Part shown: piece by piece, positions 1 through 7,604 of the stretch | How the letters are laid out: every line of letters starts with the position of its first letter | How positions within the stretch are numbered: position 1 is the stretch's first letter | Assembly: GCA_964475685.1 (NCBI GenBank) | Contig: CAYYXP010000205.1 | Location: 1 to 16,756, forward strand | Length of the DNA: 16,756 nucleotides | DNA from: CAVVWJ01 sp964475685 | Lineage (GTDB): Bacteria > Gemmatimonadota > Gemmatimonadetes > Gemmatimonadales > GWC2-71-9 | Direction of reading: 5' to 3' | Made by a program: the position numbers and the translations under genes | The notes under the pieces: generated by a model | Database searches by the model: none | Told to the model about the DNA's origin: nothing | Seen by the model: the letters and a program-made list of their open reading frames with translations, nothing else

Positions 1-2
1 AT

Positions 3-92
3 CTCCGCAAGTCGTTCGCGCAGGATCCCGGCTGGCGCTTCCGCGAGCTCACCGCCGACCCTGCATTCCGGGATCTCGTAGGCGCGCCCTAG
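3..92 (+). CDS. C-terminal end of an unidentified protein (partial)
   Basis: Frame 3 is open from the window edge to a TAG at 90-92 and gives 29 residues ending TADPAFRDLVGAP. The other two plus frames read as Arg/Pro/Ser-rich strings typical of non-coding frames here. The ending resembles the short 'DPxFxxL' tails seen at the C-termini of some TPR-containing proteins and TPR-linked protein kinases, but 29 residues are too few to name a family. No T-rich terminator follows; a GC-rich imperfect hairpin lies around 115-148. The reading frame is judged likely, the function unknown. Confidence 0.45.
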   Translation, partial: LRKSFAQDPGWRFRELTADPAFRDLVGAP

Positions 93-171
93 CCAGGAGA
101 CCCGGCTCCCGCAGGCGCCCCTGCGCCCTTTGTGCGAGGCGCGGGCGCATCCCTAGCGACGTTCGACGCCC

Positions 172-185
172 GTCAATAAATTGAC
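172..185. promoter_or_regulatory. 14-bp perfect palindrome upstream of the Ig-like lipoprotein gene
   Basis: The sequence GTCAATAAATTGAC is a perfect inverted repeat (6-base arms, 2-base centre) and one of few AT-rich patches in this region. It lies about 100 bases upstream of the lipoprotein start at 284. Its right half contains TTGACC, which could serve as a -35 element, but no convincing -10 follows at 16-18 bases. It could be an operator or a chance palindrome. The rest of the 93-283 gap shows a pyrimidine-rich tract at about 222-240 and nothing else I can name. Confidence 0.3.
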
Positions 186-283
186 CCCCAGCTATTCGAC
201 AGTCCTCTGGTGTGCTTCGGTTTTTCTTCCCCCCTCCCAAGCCAGTGCAATACCCACTTGGGATAGTCCAGAAAGGTTCGGCA

Positions 284-2251
284 ATGAATCGCTCGGTTCT
301 ACGCCTCACGATCCTCGGCCTGACCATGGCCATTGCTGCCGGATGCGCCGATCAGGCCCCGCAGCCGAGCGAGCCGTCCTCCATCCCCTCTGCCGCGCCG
401 GCCACACCTTCACTGCTGGCGTACGCGATTCCCTCTTGCCCGTCCACCCGGGACTCCGCGCAGAAGTTCATCGACAATTTCCTGCCCCAGCTCTTCGCTC
501 CGGGCGACGCGCGCCGCGGCAAGGCCCAGGGTTACAGCAACAACATGGAACAGGCGCGAGAGAACAACAACGCGACCACCGCCGACACCTACGCTGATTC
601 GCTGATCAACTTCACGCTGCAGCAGTACTACTCCGGCCAGTTGCTGAACCAGGGCAGTGATCTCGAGGGGGCCCAGCAGCGGCTGGTCAGCTTCATCACC
701 TACGTCTACTGCTACAACGGGTACTCGCCGCTGCCAGACTTCGACCTGCTCCTCAGCGCCCAGAACTCGGTCCTGATCCGGAACGGCACCCCGACCACGG
801 TGGTCACCTCCACTCTGGGGGATGCCGGCGTGAAAGTGGAGCAGGGCGACGTGCCCACGTCGGTCTTCGGCACGTACGTTTCGATCGTCAAGACGACGGA
901 TCCGCTGCCCACCAGCCTCGACTGGTATGGCATCGATGGCTACAAGGCCGGGGCCTTCGAGTTCATCGCGGATCCCGCGGTTGTCTTCACCGATGCGGTG
1001 CTCGCTGGCGTCTGCATCAGCTACGACGACGCCATCGTGACGTCGGTGGCGGATCTCCGGCTGGCGCATACCGCCCCGACGAATCCCGCCGATGTCGCAC
1101 CCGGGAACCATGTCGTCACCACGGCAGGCGGCTCGATCGAGATCGGTGACCCCGAATCGACATCACCCCTTGGCCTTAGCTGCGACCCGCTGCCCGTTGC
1201 AAGCCGCAGTTCCTTCGGCCGCGCTCTCCAGCAGTTTGCGAGCGTCTTTCTGCCGGAATACCTCGCTGCCGTCACGAAGGGCGGCAGCGTCGGCACCACC
1301 GTCAAGACCTTCAGCCCGTTCGCGGTGGTGGACACGAAGCTGGACGCAACCGGCACGGGGCCCGCGCCGCCCCAGTATATCCCGGTGGGCAACACGTCCA
1401 TCTCGGCGTCGGCGAGCGTCGCCGTCAAGACGCGCCATGACGACACTCCGATCACCGGCATCAAGGTCGCCTTCAAGCCGTTCGCCAGCTTCGCCCCCGA
1501 CTCCGTGCCCACCGCCGGAGTCACCGGCACGGCATCCTCGACCTGGACCCTGGTCGGAGGCACGAACAACGGGACTGCGGAGCCGGCGGTGCCGCTCGGG
1601 TTCACCTCAGCGGTCACCTTCTCGGTGAATGCGGTCCAGCAGACGACGCTGAACTTCGTCGGGCCCGCGACCGTGCCGAATGGCGTGGTGAACGCGGCCT
1701 ACACCAGCCAGACCTTCACCGCCAATGGAGGCGCGGGCGCCGGTACCTACTCGTGGGCCGTCACCGTCGGGTCGCTCCCGGCCGGCCTCACCCTGAACAG
1801 CACGACCGGTGTCCTGAGCGGCACCCCCACCGCGACCGGTTCATTCAGCTTAACGGTCACGGTCAGCAGCGGCACCCAGACGGCGTCGCGTGCGTACTCG
1901 ATGACCGTGGCCCTCCCGCCGGTCACGTCCATCATTCTGACGTTCAGCGTGGCGCCAACGAAGAGCCGCTGCTACGCCGTGAATGTGCCCATGACGCCGG
2001 GAATCGTGGCAAGGGTCACGGACCAGAGCGGCAACTTGCTCACGGGCGTGACCGTCAACATCGTGGGAGTCACGAACAACGGTGCCAAGGTCGCGGTCAG
2101 TCCGTCGTCCGCGGTCTCGAGCGGTGGGTTCGCCAGCTTCGGCGGGCCGACGATCAACAAGACCGGCGGCTATGCCCTGCTCGTCTCGACCACGGCGCCG
2201 CGGCCCGCCTCGATAACCTCTGCGAAGTTCACGATCTCGCCGTCCTGCTGA
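284..2251 (+). CDS. Secreted Ig-like lipoprotein, 655 aa
   Basis: The ATG at 284 is chosen because it follows a GAAAGG ribosome-binding site and begins a classic lipoprotein signal: a short basic start, a hydrophobic stretch (residues 8-19) and the lipobox A-A-G-C with Cys21 as the lipidation site. An upstream in-frame start at 212 would bury this signal. Residues 22-50 are a Pro/Ser/Ala-rich linker. Residues 50-460 form a region I do not recognise, with paired Cys (52, 143, 244, 300). About 465-545 match a putative Ig-like repeat of the He_PIG type (GSLPAGLTLN, TGVLSGTPTATG). About 548-655 form another beta-rich Ig/Big-like module ending in Cys655. The protein is probably anchored on the cell surface or outer membrane and used for binding or adhesion; no catalytic motif is seen. 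It stands alone on the plus strand and converges with the arginine operon. Confidence 0.85.
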   Translation: MNRSVLRLTILGLTMAIAAGCADQAPQPSEPSSIPSAAPATPSLLAYAIPSCPSTRDSAQKFIDNFLPQLFAPGDARRGKAQGYSNNMEQARENNNATTADTYADSLINFTLQQYYSGQLLNQGSDLEGAQQRLVSFITYVYCYNGYSPLPDFDLLLSAQNSVLIRNGTPTTVVTSTLGDAGVKVEQGDVPTSVFGTYVSIVKTTDPLPTSLDWYGIDGYKAGAFEFIADPAVVFTDAVLAGVCISYDDAIVTSVADLRLAHTAPTNPADVAPGNHVVTTAGGSIEIGDPESTSPLGLSCDPLPVASRSSFGRALQQFASVFLPEYLAAVTKGGSVGTTVKTFSPFAVVDTKLDATGTGPAPPQYIPVGNTSISASASVAVKTRHDDTPITGIKVAFKPFASFAPDSVPTAGVTGTASSTWTLVGGTNNGTAEPAVPLGFTSAVTFSVNAVQQTTLNFVGPATVPNGVVNAAYTSQTFTANGGAGAGTYSWAVTVGSLPAGLTLNSTTGVLSGTPTATGSFSLTVTVSSGTQTASRAYSMTVALPPVTSIILTFSVAPTKSRCYAVNVPMTPGIVARVTDQSGNLLTGVTVNIVGVTNNGAKVAVSPSSAVSSGGFASFGGPTINKTGGYALLVSTTAPRPASITSAKFTISPSC

Positions 2252-2270
2252 TGGCCTGAGTCGACGACAC

Positions 2271-2312
2271 GAAATGAAACGGGCGGCCCGAGTGGGCCGC
2301 CCGCTTCATTTC
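2271..2312. terminator. Bidirectional intrinsic terminator between convergent genes
   Basis: A long perfect dyad is seen: GAAATGAA, then GGGCGGCCC, loop GAGT, GGGCCGCCC, then TTCATTTC. The 9-bp GC core is flanked on each side by complementary A/T-rich arms that supply the T-rich run for either direction. It can end the lipoprotein transcript from the left and the arginine operon from the right. The TGA stop of the small lipoprotein gene (2306-2308) lies inside the right arm. Confidence 0.85.
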
Positions 2313-2722
2313 TCCTTTCCCAGCTTCACCACCGCCCTGATATCCTCCGCCCACCCCGCCGCGTCGTCCGGCGGCGCGAACGACCAGCTTACCGACGACT
2401 GCCCGCTCCCGGCGCTGATCCGCACCCGGTTGCCGTCCCGCCGTACCTCCACGAAGCGGCGCGTCCCCAGGTTGATCTCCAACCCGAGCTTCTCGTTCTT
2501 GTGGATGATGACGCTCTGCTTGGTGACGATGATGGAGGCCCTGCGCTCCTCCCACCCGGCGTCCCGCGTTCCGGCGCCGTGGGTGTAGCGGAAGACCTGA
2601 TCGTCCGCGCGGCGCACCACCCCCTCGGCATCGAGACGCTGCTCCTGCTCGGGCGTAATCGCGCCCGTCTTCTCGGCGCAGGCGCCGAGCGCCAGAGCGA
2701 GGGCCAGCACCAGGGCACGCAT
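2306..2722 (-). CDS. Small lipoprotein co-transcribed with argR, 138 aa
   Basis: The start at 2722 is supported by an AAGGGAGA ribosome-binding site and an immediate lipoprotein signal with lipobox L-G-A-C (Cys15). A longer in-frame start at 2788 would lie inside argR and hide the signal. The mature part (about 40-138) alternates short beta-strands, such as ASIIVTKQSVIIHKN and RRFVEVRRDGNRVRIS, and ends in a helix with a conserved-looking Trp (GWAEDIRAVVKL). That order suggests a small PH-like or beta-barrel fold; this is inference. I recognise no named family. It begins 10 bases after the argR stop and should be co-expressed with arginine biosynthesis, but nothing in it ties it to arginine. 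The stop lies within the terminator dyad. Confidence 0.8.
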   Translation of the reverse strand: MRALVLALALALGACAEKTGAITPEQEQRLDAEGVVRRADDQVFRYTHGAGTRDAGWEERRASIIVTKQSVIIHKNEKLGLEINLGTRRFVEVRRDGNRVRISAGSGQSSVSWSFAPPDDAAGWAEDIRAVVKLGKEK

Positions 2723-2732
2723 CGCTTCTCCC

Positions 2733-3182
2733 TTATATGGCGGCGAGCTTCCGCACTTCTCCGATGACCTTCCGCTGGGCGCCCGCATCCTTCACCGCCA
2801 GGAAGATGGTGTCGTCCCCAGCAATGGTGCCCACGACATCGGGCCAGGCCAGGCGGTCCACCGCCACCGCGACCCGGTTGGCCTCCCCCGGCGGGGTGTG
2901 GAGCACGACGAGCGCCTCCCCGGCGCGCTCCACCGTGAGCACCCCCTCCGCGATCCGCCGCTCGTCCGGATCCACCCGAACCGCCGCCGCCGTCGTCGCG
3001 CGCCGGTAGGCGCCGCCAGCCTTGATCAGGCGCAGCGCAGCGATGTCCCGGCTGACCGACGACTGGGTGACCTCCCACCCCTCCGACGCGAGCGCTTCGG
3101 CCAGCTCCTCCTGGGTGTGGATCGCCCGGGTGCTGATCAGCTCGAGGATCTTGAGGTGGCGCTTCCGACGATCGGCGGTCAT
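2733..3182 (-). CDS. argR: Arginine repressor ArgR
   Basis: This is a 149-residue arginine-responsive DNA-binding regulator of normal ArgR length. The N-terminal winged helix-turn-helix (residues 1-70) contains HTQEELAEAL and the recognition segment TQSSVSRDI (40-47). The C-terminal domain (about 78-149) has the oligomerisation and arginine-binding motif GTIAGDDTIFLAV (118-130), whose Asp pair contacts arginine in characterised homologues. Its ATG at 3182 overlaps the argH stop by four bases (ATGA), so translation is probably coupled to argH. As the ninth gene of the operon it would regulate itself through the ARG-box-like palindrome at 12086-12108. In the family ArgR binds as a hexamer with L-arginine as co-repressor; here that is inferred. 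Confidence 0.95.
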   Translation of the reverse strand: MTADRRKRHLKILELISTRAIHTQEELAEALASEGWEVTQSSVSRDIAALRLIKAGGAYRRATTAAAVRVDPDERRIAEGVLTVERAGEALVVLHTPPGEANRVAVAVDRLAWPDVVGTIAGDDTIFLAVKDAGAQRKVIGEVRKLAAI

Positions 3183-4570
3183 CGGCGGACGGGCGGACGG
3201 ACGGTACGTCCACCGAGCTTCTGCATGGCACGGTCGAAGCGGCGGCGCTCGCGGGCCTGCCAGCCGCGGCCGCGGCGAAGCCGGGCGCTCGCCTCGGCCA
3301 GCCCGAGGTTGCCGAGGCCACCAGTCGAGCGGCGCCGGGCAACGAGCAGGGCCCGCGACGGAGCGGCGAAGGTCTCGCCGCGGTCGAGCGCCTCGGATAC
3401 CTCGCGGTAGGCGTCCCGGAAGGGGCGGCCCTGCTCCACCCGGCGCATGACTTCATCGGTGGCGAGCGCCCCGCCGCCCAGCGCCCCCGCGCACCGTGCC
3501 CGATCCACACCGAGCTGCGGCACCGCCGCCGCCATGAGGGTGAGCATGCCCCCGGTGCGCTCCAGGCCCCGCATCAGCGGCTCCTTGAGCAGCTGAAAAT
3601 CGCGATGATACCCGCCGCCGAGCTTGGCCTTGACCTGCATGACGGCCGCGAAGTCGCCCTCGAGGGCGGCGACTCCGCCGCGGGTGAGCTCGAAGAGATC
3701 GGGGTTCCGCTTGTGAGGCATGATGCTGGAGCCGGTGGCCAGCTCGCGCGGGAGCACGAGATACCCGAACTCCTCGCCGCTGAAGAGGATCACGTCCTGG
3801 GCCAGCCGTCCGAGATCGTGGCCCAACTGGGAGCACCAGAAAAGAGCGGACGCCTCGAGCTTGCCACGTCCCGCCTGCACCGTGGCGACGTTGCGATCGA
3901 GGCCGCCGAAGCCCAGCGCCCGCGCCGCCACCTCGCGCCGGAGCGGGAGAGGAACACCGTACCCCGCCGCGCTGCCGAGCGGCGAGCGGTCCACCAGCGC
4001 CCAGACCCCGTCGAGCGATTCGGCGGTGTCGAGCAGGCCTTCCGCATAGGCCCCGGCCCAGAGCCCGACCGACGAGGGCATCGCGCGCCGCCCGTGGGTG
4101 TAGCCGGGCCAGAGCACGTTCCGGTGGAGGGAGGCGACCCCGAGCAATGCCGACACGAGATCGAGCGCCGCGCCGTGCAGCAGGAGCAGCGAATCCTTGA
4201 GGTAGAGCCGGATGTCACAGGCCACCTGATCGTTGCGCGAGCGTCCCGTATGCAAACGCTCTCCGGTGCCGGGGAGCCGGCGGGTCAGCCAGTCTTCCAC
4301 CGCCGTGTGGATGTCCTCGTGCCGGACACCGGTCGAGAGCGACCCGTCATCCACCGCCGAGAGCGCCGCCCGGAGCCCGCGTCGAAGGCGGAGGTATTCG
4401 GCGCCGCTCACGATTCGGCCGGCCCGCAGCGACTCGATGTGCCCCAGGCTGCCGAGGACGTCCCAGCGCAGCAGCCTCGCATCCCACGGGCGGTCGGTGC
4501 CGGCGGTGAAGTCCCACACGGCGCGGTCCATCTTCGGCCCGGAGCTCCAGAGCGTCGTCGGTCGGGGCAT
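3179..4570 (-). CDS. argH: Argininosuccinate lyase ArgH
   Basis: ArgH catalyses the last step, splitting argininosuccinate into arginine and fumarate. The 463 residues match the family length. Visible motifs are HEDIHTAVE (84-92), the LHTGRSRNDQVACD block (106-119), YTHGRRAMPSS with the active-site T-H pair (157-167), SPLGSAAGYG (196-205) and the fumarate-lyase signature GSSIMPHKRNPD (280-291) with the mobile-loop serine. The N-terminus (LWSSGPK, DFTAGTDRPWDARLLRWDVLGSLGHI) resembles the Bacteroidota type of ArgH rather than the common 'WGGRF' start, in line with the other genes here. It starts 6 bases after the deacylase stop and overlaps argR by 4 bases. The C-terminal 60 residues are Arg-rich and poorly conserved. 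Confidence 0.93.
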   Translation of the reverse strand: MPRPTTLWSSGPKMDRAVWDFTAGTDRPWDARLLRWDVLGSLGHIESLRAGRIVSGAEYLRLRRGLRAALSAVDDGSLSTGVRHEDIHTAVEDWLTRRLPGTGERLHTGRSRNDQVACDIRLYLKDSLLLLHGAALDLVSALLGVASLHRNVLWPGYTHGRRAMPSSVGLWAGAYAEGLLDTAESLDGVWALVDRSPLGSAAGYGVPLPLRREVAARALGFGGLDRNVATVQAGRGKLEASALFWCSQLGHDLGRLAQDVILFSGEEFGYLVLPRELATGSSIMPHKRNPDLFELTRGGVAALEGDFAAVMQVKAKLGGGYHRDFQLLKEPLMRGLERTGGMLTLMAAAVPQLGVDRARCAGALGGGALATDEVMRRVEQGRPFRDAYREVSEALDRGETFAAPSRALLVARRRSTGGLGNLGLAEASARLRRGRGWQARERRRFDRAMQKLGGRTVRPPVRR

Positions 4571-4576
4571 CGTCGC

Positions 4577-5647
4577 CTAGTCCCCCGCCAGGTAGGCGCG
4601 CACCAGCTGCGCGTAGAACTCCCGGGCGGCGGTGACCTCGGGGAGATCCACGTACTCGTCGGCGGTATGCGATCGGCGGCTGGTGCCGGGCCCGCACTTG
4701 ACGGCATCGGTGTGCCGGAGGAAGACCCAGTCGGAGCAGGTGGGACTGCCGAAGGTCGCAGCCTGCGGCCGCACCCGACGCGCGGCGGCGAGGAGGCGCG
4801 AGCCCGCTGGCGTCTCGCACGGCACCAGCCGGCGCGAGGTGACGGCCACCTCGCTCCGGAGCGAGCCCTGCAGCACCTCCCCGATTTCCTCGTGGGTCCA
4901 GTCGGGGGTGCTGCGAATGTCGAGCACCGCCTGGGCCATGGGCGGCGTCACGTTCCGGCTGATGCCTGCCTCGAGCATGGTCGGCGTCGCCACGGTCCGG
5001 CCGAGCAGCAGGTGGGAGCGGCCGGTGAAGAGGTCGCCGAGCTTGAGGAGATCGGCGGCGAGCACGAGGACGGCGTTGGTGAAATCGCCGCCGGTCGTGG
5101 CGTAGCCGGCGTGGCGCTGGTCACCCTGGGCGCACAGGTCCACCATCATCAATCCGCGTTGCGCCACGGCGATCTCGAGGTTGGTGGGCTCGCCCACGAC
5201 CGCGGCATCGATCGGGCCGGCGGTGGAGACCGCAGCCTCCATGGTGGTGTTCTTCGTCTCCTCGCTGTAGCCGAAGAGAAGGAGGAGCCGGCCCGCTTCG
5301 ATTCCTCCGGAGTCCTCCAGGTCGCGTGCGGCACAGAGCATCGCCGCCACCGACGCCTTGGCGTCGCCGGAGCCCCGCCCGTACAGCCGGGCGCCCTCGA
5401 TGCCCGCCACGAAGGGATCGCGGGTCCACCCCTTGCCGGCCGGGACCACGTCGAGATGGGACACGAGCGCGATGGTCGGCCCCGGCCGGCGGCCGCGCAG
5501 CTCCACCCTCACCGCCGCATCGTCGCGCACGCTCTCCAGGCCCCAGCCCCGGGCGGTCTCCTCGACGAAGGCGGCCAGCGCCGCCTCCTCACCGCTCACC
5601 GATGGGATGCCGACCATCGCCGACAGCAGCTCGATCTCATCCCGCAA
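4577..5647 (-). CDS. argE: M20-family N-acyl-citrulline/ornithine deacylase (ArgE-like)
   Basis: This 356-residue dinuclear zinc amidohydrolase of the M20 (ArgE/DapE) family carries all expected ligands: His64 in SHLDVVPAG, bridging Asp95 in GRGSGDAKAS, catalytic Glu129 with metal Glu130 in YSEETK, Glu153 in VGEPTN and His327 in SRRSHTADEY. The FGSPTCSD and GPGTSRRSHTADEYV blocks resemble the deacylases in Bacteroidota arginine clusters. In those pathways the acyl group is removed after carbamoylation, so the likely substrate is N-succinyl- or N-acetyl-citrulline, not acylornithine. A role in lysine synthesis (DapE) is possible but unlikely given the position between argB and argH. The apparent start is TTG at 5647, inside the end of argB (11-base overlap); the next ATG (5617) would remove part of the conserved N-terminal helix. 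Confidence 0.88.
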   Translation of the reverse strand: MRDEIELLSAMVGIPSVSGEEAALAAFVEETARGWGLESVRDDAAVRVELRGRRPGPTIALVSHLDVVPAGKGWTRDPFVAGIEGARLYGRGSGDAKASVAAMLCAARDLEDSGGIEAGRLLLLFGYSEETKNTTMEAAVSTAGPIDAAVVGEPTNLEIAVAQRGLMMVDLCAQGDQRHAGYATTGGDFTNAVLVLAADLLKLGDLFTGRSHLLLGRTVATPTMLEAGISRNVTPPMAQAVLDIRSTPDWTHEEIGEVLQGSLRSEVAVTSRRLVPCETPAGSRLLAAARRVRPQAATFGSPTCSDWVFLRHTDAVKCGPGTSRRSHTADEYVDLPEVTAAREFYAQLVRAYLAGD

Positions 5648-6572
5648 GATCCACCCCCAGGTACGTCGCCTTTTCCTTGCGCCCGACGATCATCGTGCCG
5701 CACCCCGCGCCGGTGAAGACCTCCAGGAGGAGGGCGTCGGGCGCCCGCCCGTCGATGATGTGGGTGCGCTCGACACCGCCGGTGGCCGCGCGAATGCACG
5801 CCTCCACCTTGGGGCGCATGCCGCCGGTCAGCACCCCGCTCGCCACCAGGCTGGTCAGGTCGTCGGGGTCGGCGAAGGTGACGAGGGTGGAAGGGTCGTT
5901 GCGATCACGGAGAACCCCCGGCGCGCCGGTGAGGAAGATCAGCTTCTGCGCCCGGAGCGCCACCGCGAGCGCTTCGGCGACGGTGTCGGCATTCACGTTG
6001 AAGACCTCGCCGTCCTCGCCGCCCGCCAGGCTCGCCACCACCGGGACGAACCGGGCCTCCATCAGCGTGAGGAGGACCCGGGGATCGACCCGATCGAGAT
6101 CACCGACGTGTCCGTAGTCCACCGTGAGGGTGGCCCCGGCGTCGTCCACCACCCGCACCGGCGGGCGCTTGTGGGCGGTGATGAGATCGGCATCCACGCC
6201 GCTCAGGCCCACCGCCTGCACCCTGTGGGCGCGGAGCGCGGCGAGCAGATCGACGTTGAGCTGGCCGGCGTAGACCATCTTGGCCACGCCCAGCGCCTCG
6301 TCGTCCGTCACCCTGCGCCCCGCGACCATGCGCGGCTCGATGCCCAGCCGGCGGCTCAGGGCCGACGCCTGCGGGCCGCCACCGTGCACCACGACGAGCC
6401 GGATGCTGAGCGACGAGAGGAGCGCGAGCTGCGCCGTGACCTGCTCCAGCGCCTCCGGATCGCCGACCACGTCGCCGCCCAGCTTTACGACGAAGACATG
6501 GTCGCGATACGCCCGCACGTAGCGGAGCGCTCCCTTGAGCCCGGCAATGCCCTTGGTGGTGTCGATACTCAC
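5637..6572 (-). CDS. argB: N-acyl-L-glutamate kinase ArgB
   Basis: ArgB phosphorylates the gamma-carboxylate of N-acylglutamate with ATP, the second step of the pathway. The 311 residues form an amino-acid-kinase fold: VVKLGGD (28-34) with the phosphate-binding Lys30, VVHGGGPQA (61-69), the substrate-binding RRVTDDEALGVAKMV segment, FNVNADTVAEAL (191-202), FLTGAPGVLRD (213-223) and GGMRPKVEAC with Lys255. The start is GTG at 6572 with a GGGAG ribosome-binding site about 7 bases upstream. In this operon the natural substrate may be N-succinylglutamate, because the transcarbamylase carries a succinyl-type residue. I see no extra N-terminal helix of the arginine-feedback type, so control is more likely transcriptional; this is inference. 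Confidence 0.94.
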   Translation of the reverse strand: MSIDTTKGIAGLKGALRYVRAYRDHVFVVKLGGDVVGDPEALEQVTAQLALLSSLSIRLVVVHGGGPQASALSRRLGIEPRMVAGRRVTDDEALGVAKMVYAGQLNVDLLAALRAHRVQAVGLSGVDADLITAHKRPPVRVVDDAGATLTVDYGHVGDLDRVDPRVLLTLMEARFVPVVASLAGGEDGEVFNVNADTVAEALAVALRAQKLIFLTGAPGVLRDRNDPSTLVTFADPDDLTSLVASGVLTGGMRPKVEACIRAATGGVERTHIIDGRAPDALLLEVFTGAGCGTMIVGRKEKATYLGVDLAG

Positions 6573-6587
6573 TGGTTCTCCCGGATG

Positions 6588-7604
6588 TTAGCGATTTCCT
6601 ATCAACTCGAGCAGCAGCGCCCGCTGCGCGTGCAGGCGGTTCTCCGCCTGGTCCACCACCACCGAGTTGGGACCGTCGAGCACCGCATCGTCGATCTCGA
6701 CGTTGCGCCGCACCGGAAGGCAGTGCATCACGATCCCCTTGCCTCCGCGGGTGGACTTCACCCGACCGGAGGTGAGCCGCCAATCGCGGAGCCCGGCCCG
6801 CTCAGCCGCCTCTTCCTGCGGCTTGCCGTAGAGCCTCACCGATCCCCACGACTTCACGTACACCGCGTCGGCGCCGACCGTGGCCTCGTCGGGGTCGTCG
6901 ATGATGTGGAGGAACTCGCCGCCCGACTGCTGGGCCAGCTTCCGGATCAGTGCCGTGTCCTCCGGGTCGAGCTCGTACCCCGCCGGCCGGGCGATCACGA
7001 TCTCCATCCCCAGCCGCGCCGCCGCGAGCGCGGCGCTGGCTGGCACCGCGGTCGGGAGGGCCTTCGGGTGCCAGGCCCAGGTGAGCACGAAGCGCTTCCC
7101 CGCCGTCTCGCCGAGCTTTTCCCGCAGCGTCATCGCGTCGGCCAGCGCCTGGCAGGGGTGTCGGCGGGCCGACTCGAAGTTGATCACCGGCTTCTCGCAA
7201 TACCGGGCAAAGTTGCGGACGATGTCGTCTCGCCGGGCTACCGCCCAATCGTCGCCGCGGGGAAAGCTGCGCACGCCGAGGGCGTCTGCGTAGCGGCCGA
7301 GGACTCGCGCCGCGTCCACGATGTGCTCAACGCGGTCCTGGTCCATCACCGCGCCCGGTTCGGTCTCGAGCGACCAGCTCCCCTTCCCCGGCTCGAGGAC
7401 GATGCCGTGTCCGCCGTGGAGGAACATCGCGGTCTCGAAGCTCGTCCTCGTGCGCAGGCTGGGGTCCATGAACACCATCGCCAACACCTTCTTTTCCAGC
7501 CCGCCGGTCACCTCTCCGCGCTTGACGCGGCCCGCCAGCTCGAGCAAACCGTCCACTTCGTCGGCTCCCCAGTCCTCGAGGGCCAGAAAGTCTCGCTTGG
7601 CCAC
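6588..7604 (-). CDS. argF': N-acylornithine (probably N-succinylornithine) carbamoyltransferase
   Basis: This 338-residue protein carbamoylates an N-acylated ornithine instead of free ornithine. Seen directly: carbamoyl-phosphate motif SLRTRTSF (49-56), HPCQ (149-152), the KSWG segment (251-254) and HCLPVRRNV (294-302). Unlike ordinary OTCases it has GGHGIVLEPGKGSW and LTWAWHPK, as in Xanthomonas AOTCase and Bacteroides SOTCase. The discriminating position equals Glu92 of X. campestris AOTCase (context MDGDTEEHI) and Pro90 of B. fragilis SOTCase; here it is Val92 in MDQDRVEHI (codon 7329-7331). Published E92V, E92P and E92S changes in AOTCase gave succinylornithine activity, so SOTCase is favoured. 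The start is GTG at 7604, sharing one base with the argD stop and served by a strong ribosome-binding site. Glu303 sits where AOTCase has its carboxylated Lys302 (alignment by eye). Confidence 0.92.
   Translation of the reverse strand: MAKRDFLALEDWGADEVDGLLELAGRVKRGEVTGGLEKKVLAMVFMDPSLRTRTSFETAMFLHGGHGIVLEPGKGSWSLETEPGAVMDQDRVEHIVDAARVLGRYADALGVRSFPRGDDWAVARRDDIVRNFARYCEKPVINFESARRHPCQALADAMTLREKLGETAGKRFVLTWAWHPKALPTAVPASAALAAARLGMEIVIARPAGYELDPEDTALIRKLAQQSGGEFLHIIDDPDEATVGADAVYVKSWGSVRLYGKPQEEAAERAGLRDWRLTSGRVKSTRGGKGIVMHCLPVRRNVEIDDAVLDGPNSVVVDQAENRLHAQRALLLELIGNR

Noticed and set aside
112..148. GC-rich imperfect hairpin after the first partial gene
   Set aside because: The stems are interrupted and no T-run follows, so I do not call it a terminator.
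4577..5647. DapE (lysine pathway) assignment for the M20 deacylase
   Set aside because: The location inside the arginine operon and the C-terminal motif resemblance to arginine-cluster deacylases argue for an acylcitrulline/ornithine substrate.
3605..5716. 703-codon open frame on the plus strand opposite argH and the deacylase
   Set aside because: It is antisense to two genes with full catalytic motifs. Its protein is Arg/Gly/His-rich with no fold signals; long antisense frames are expected in DNA this GC-rich.
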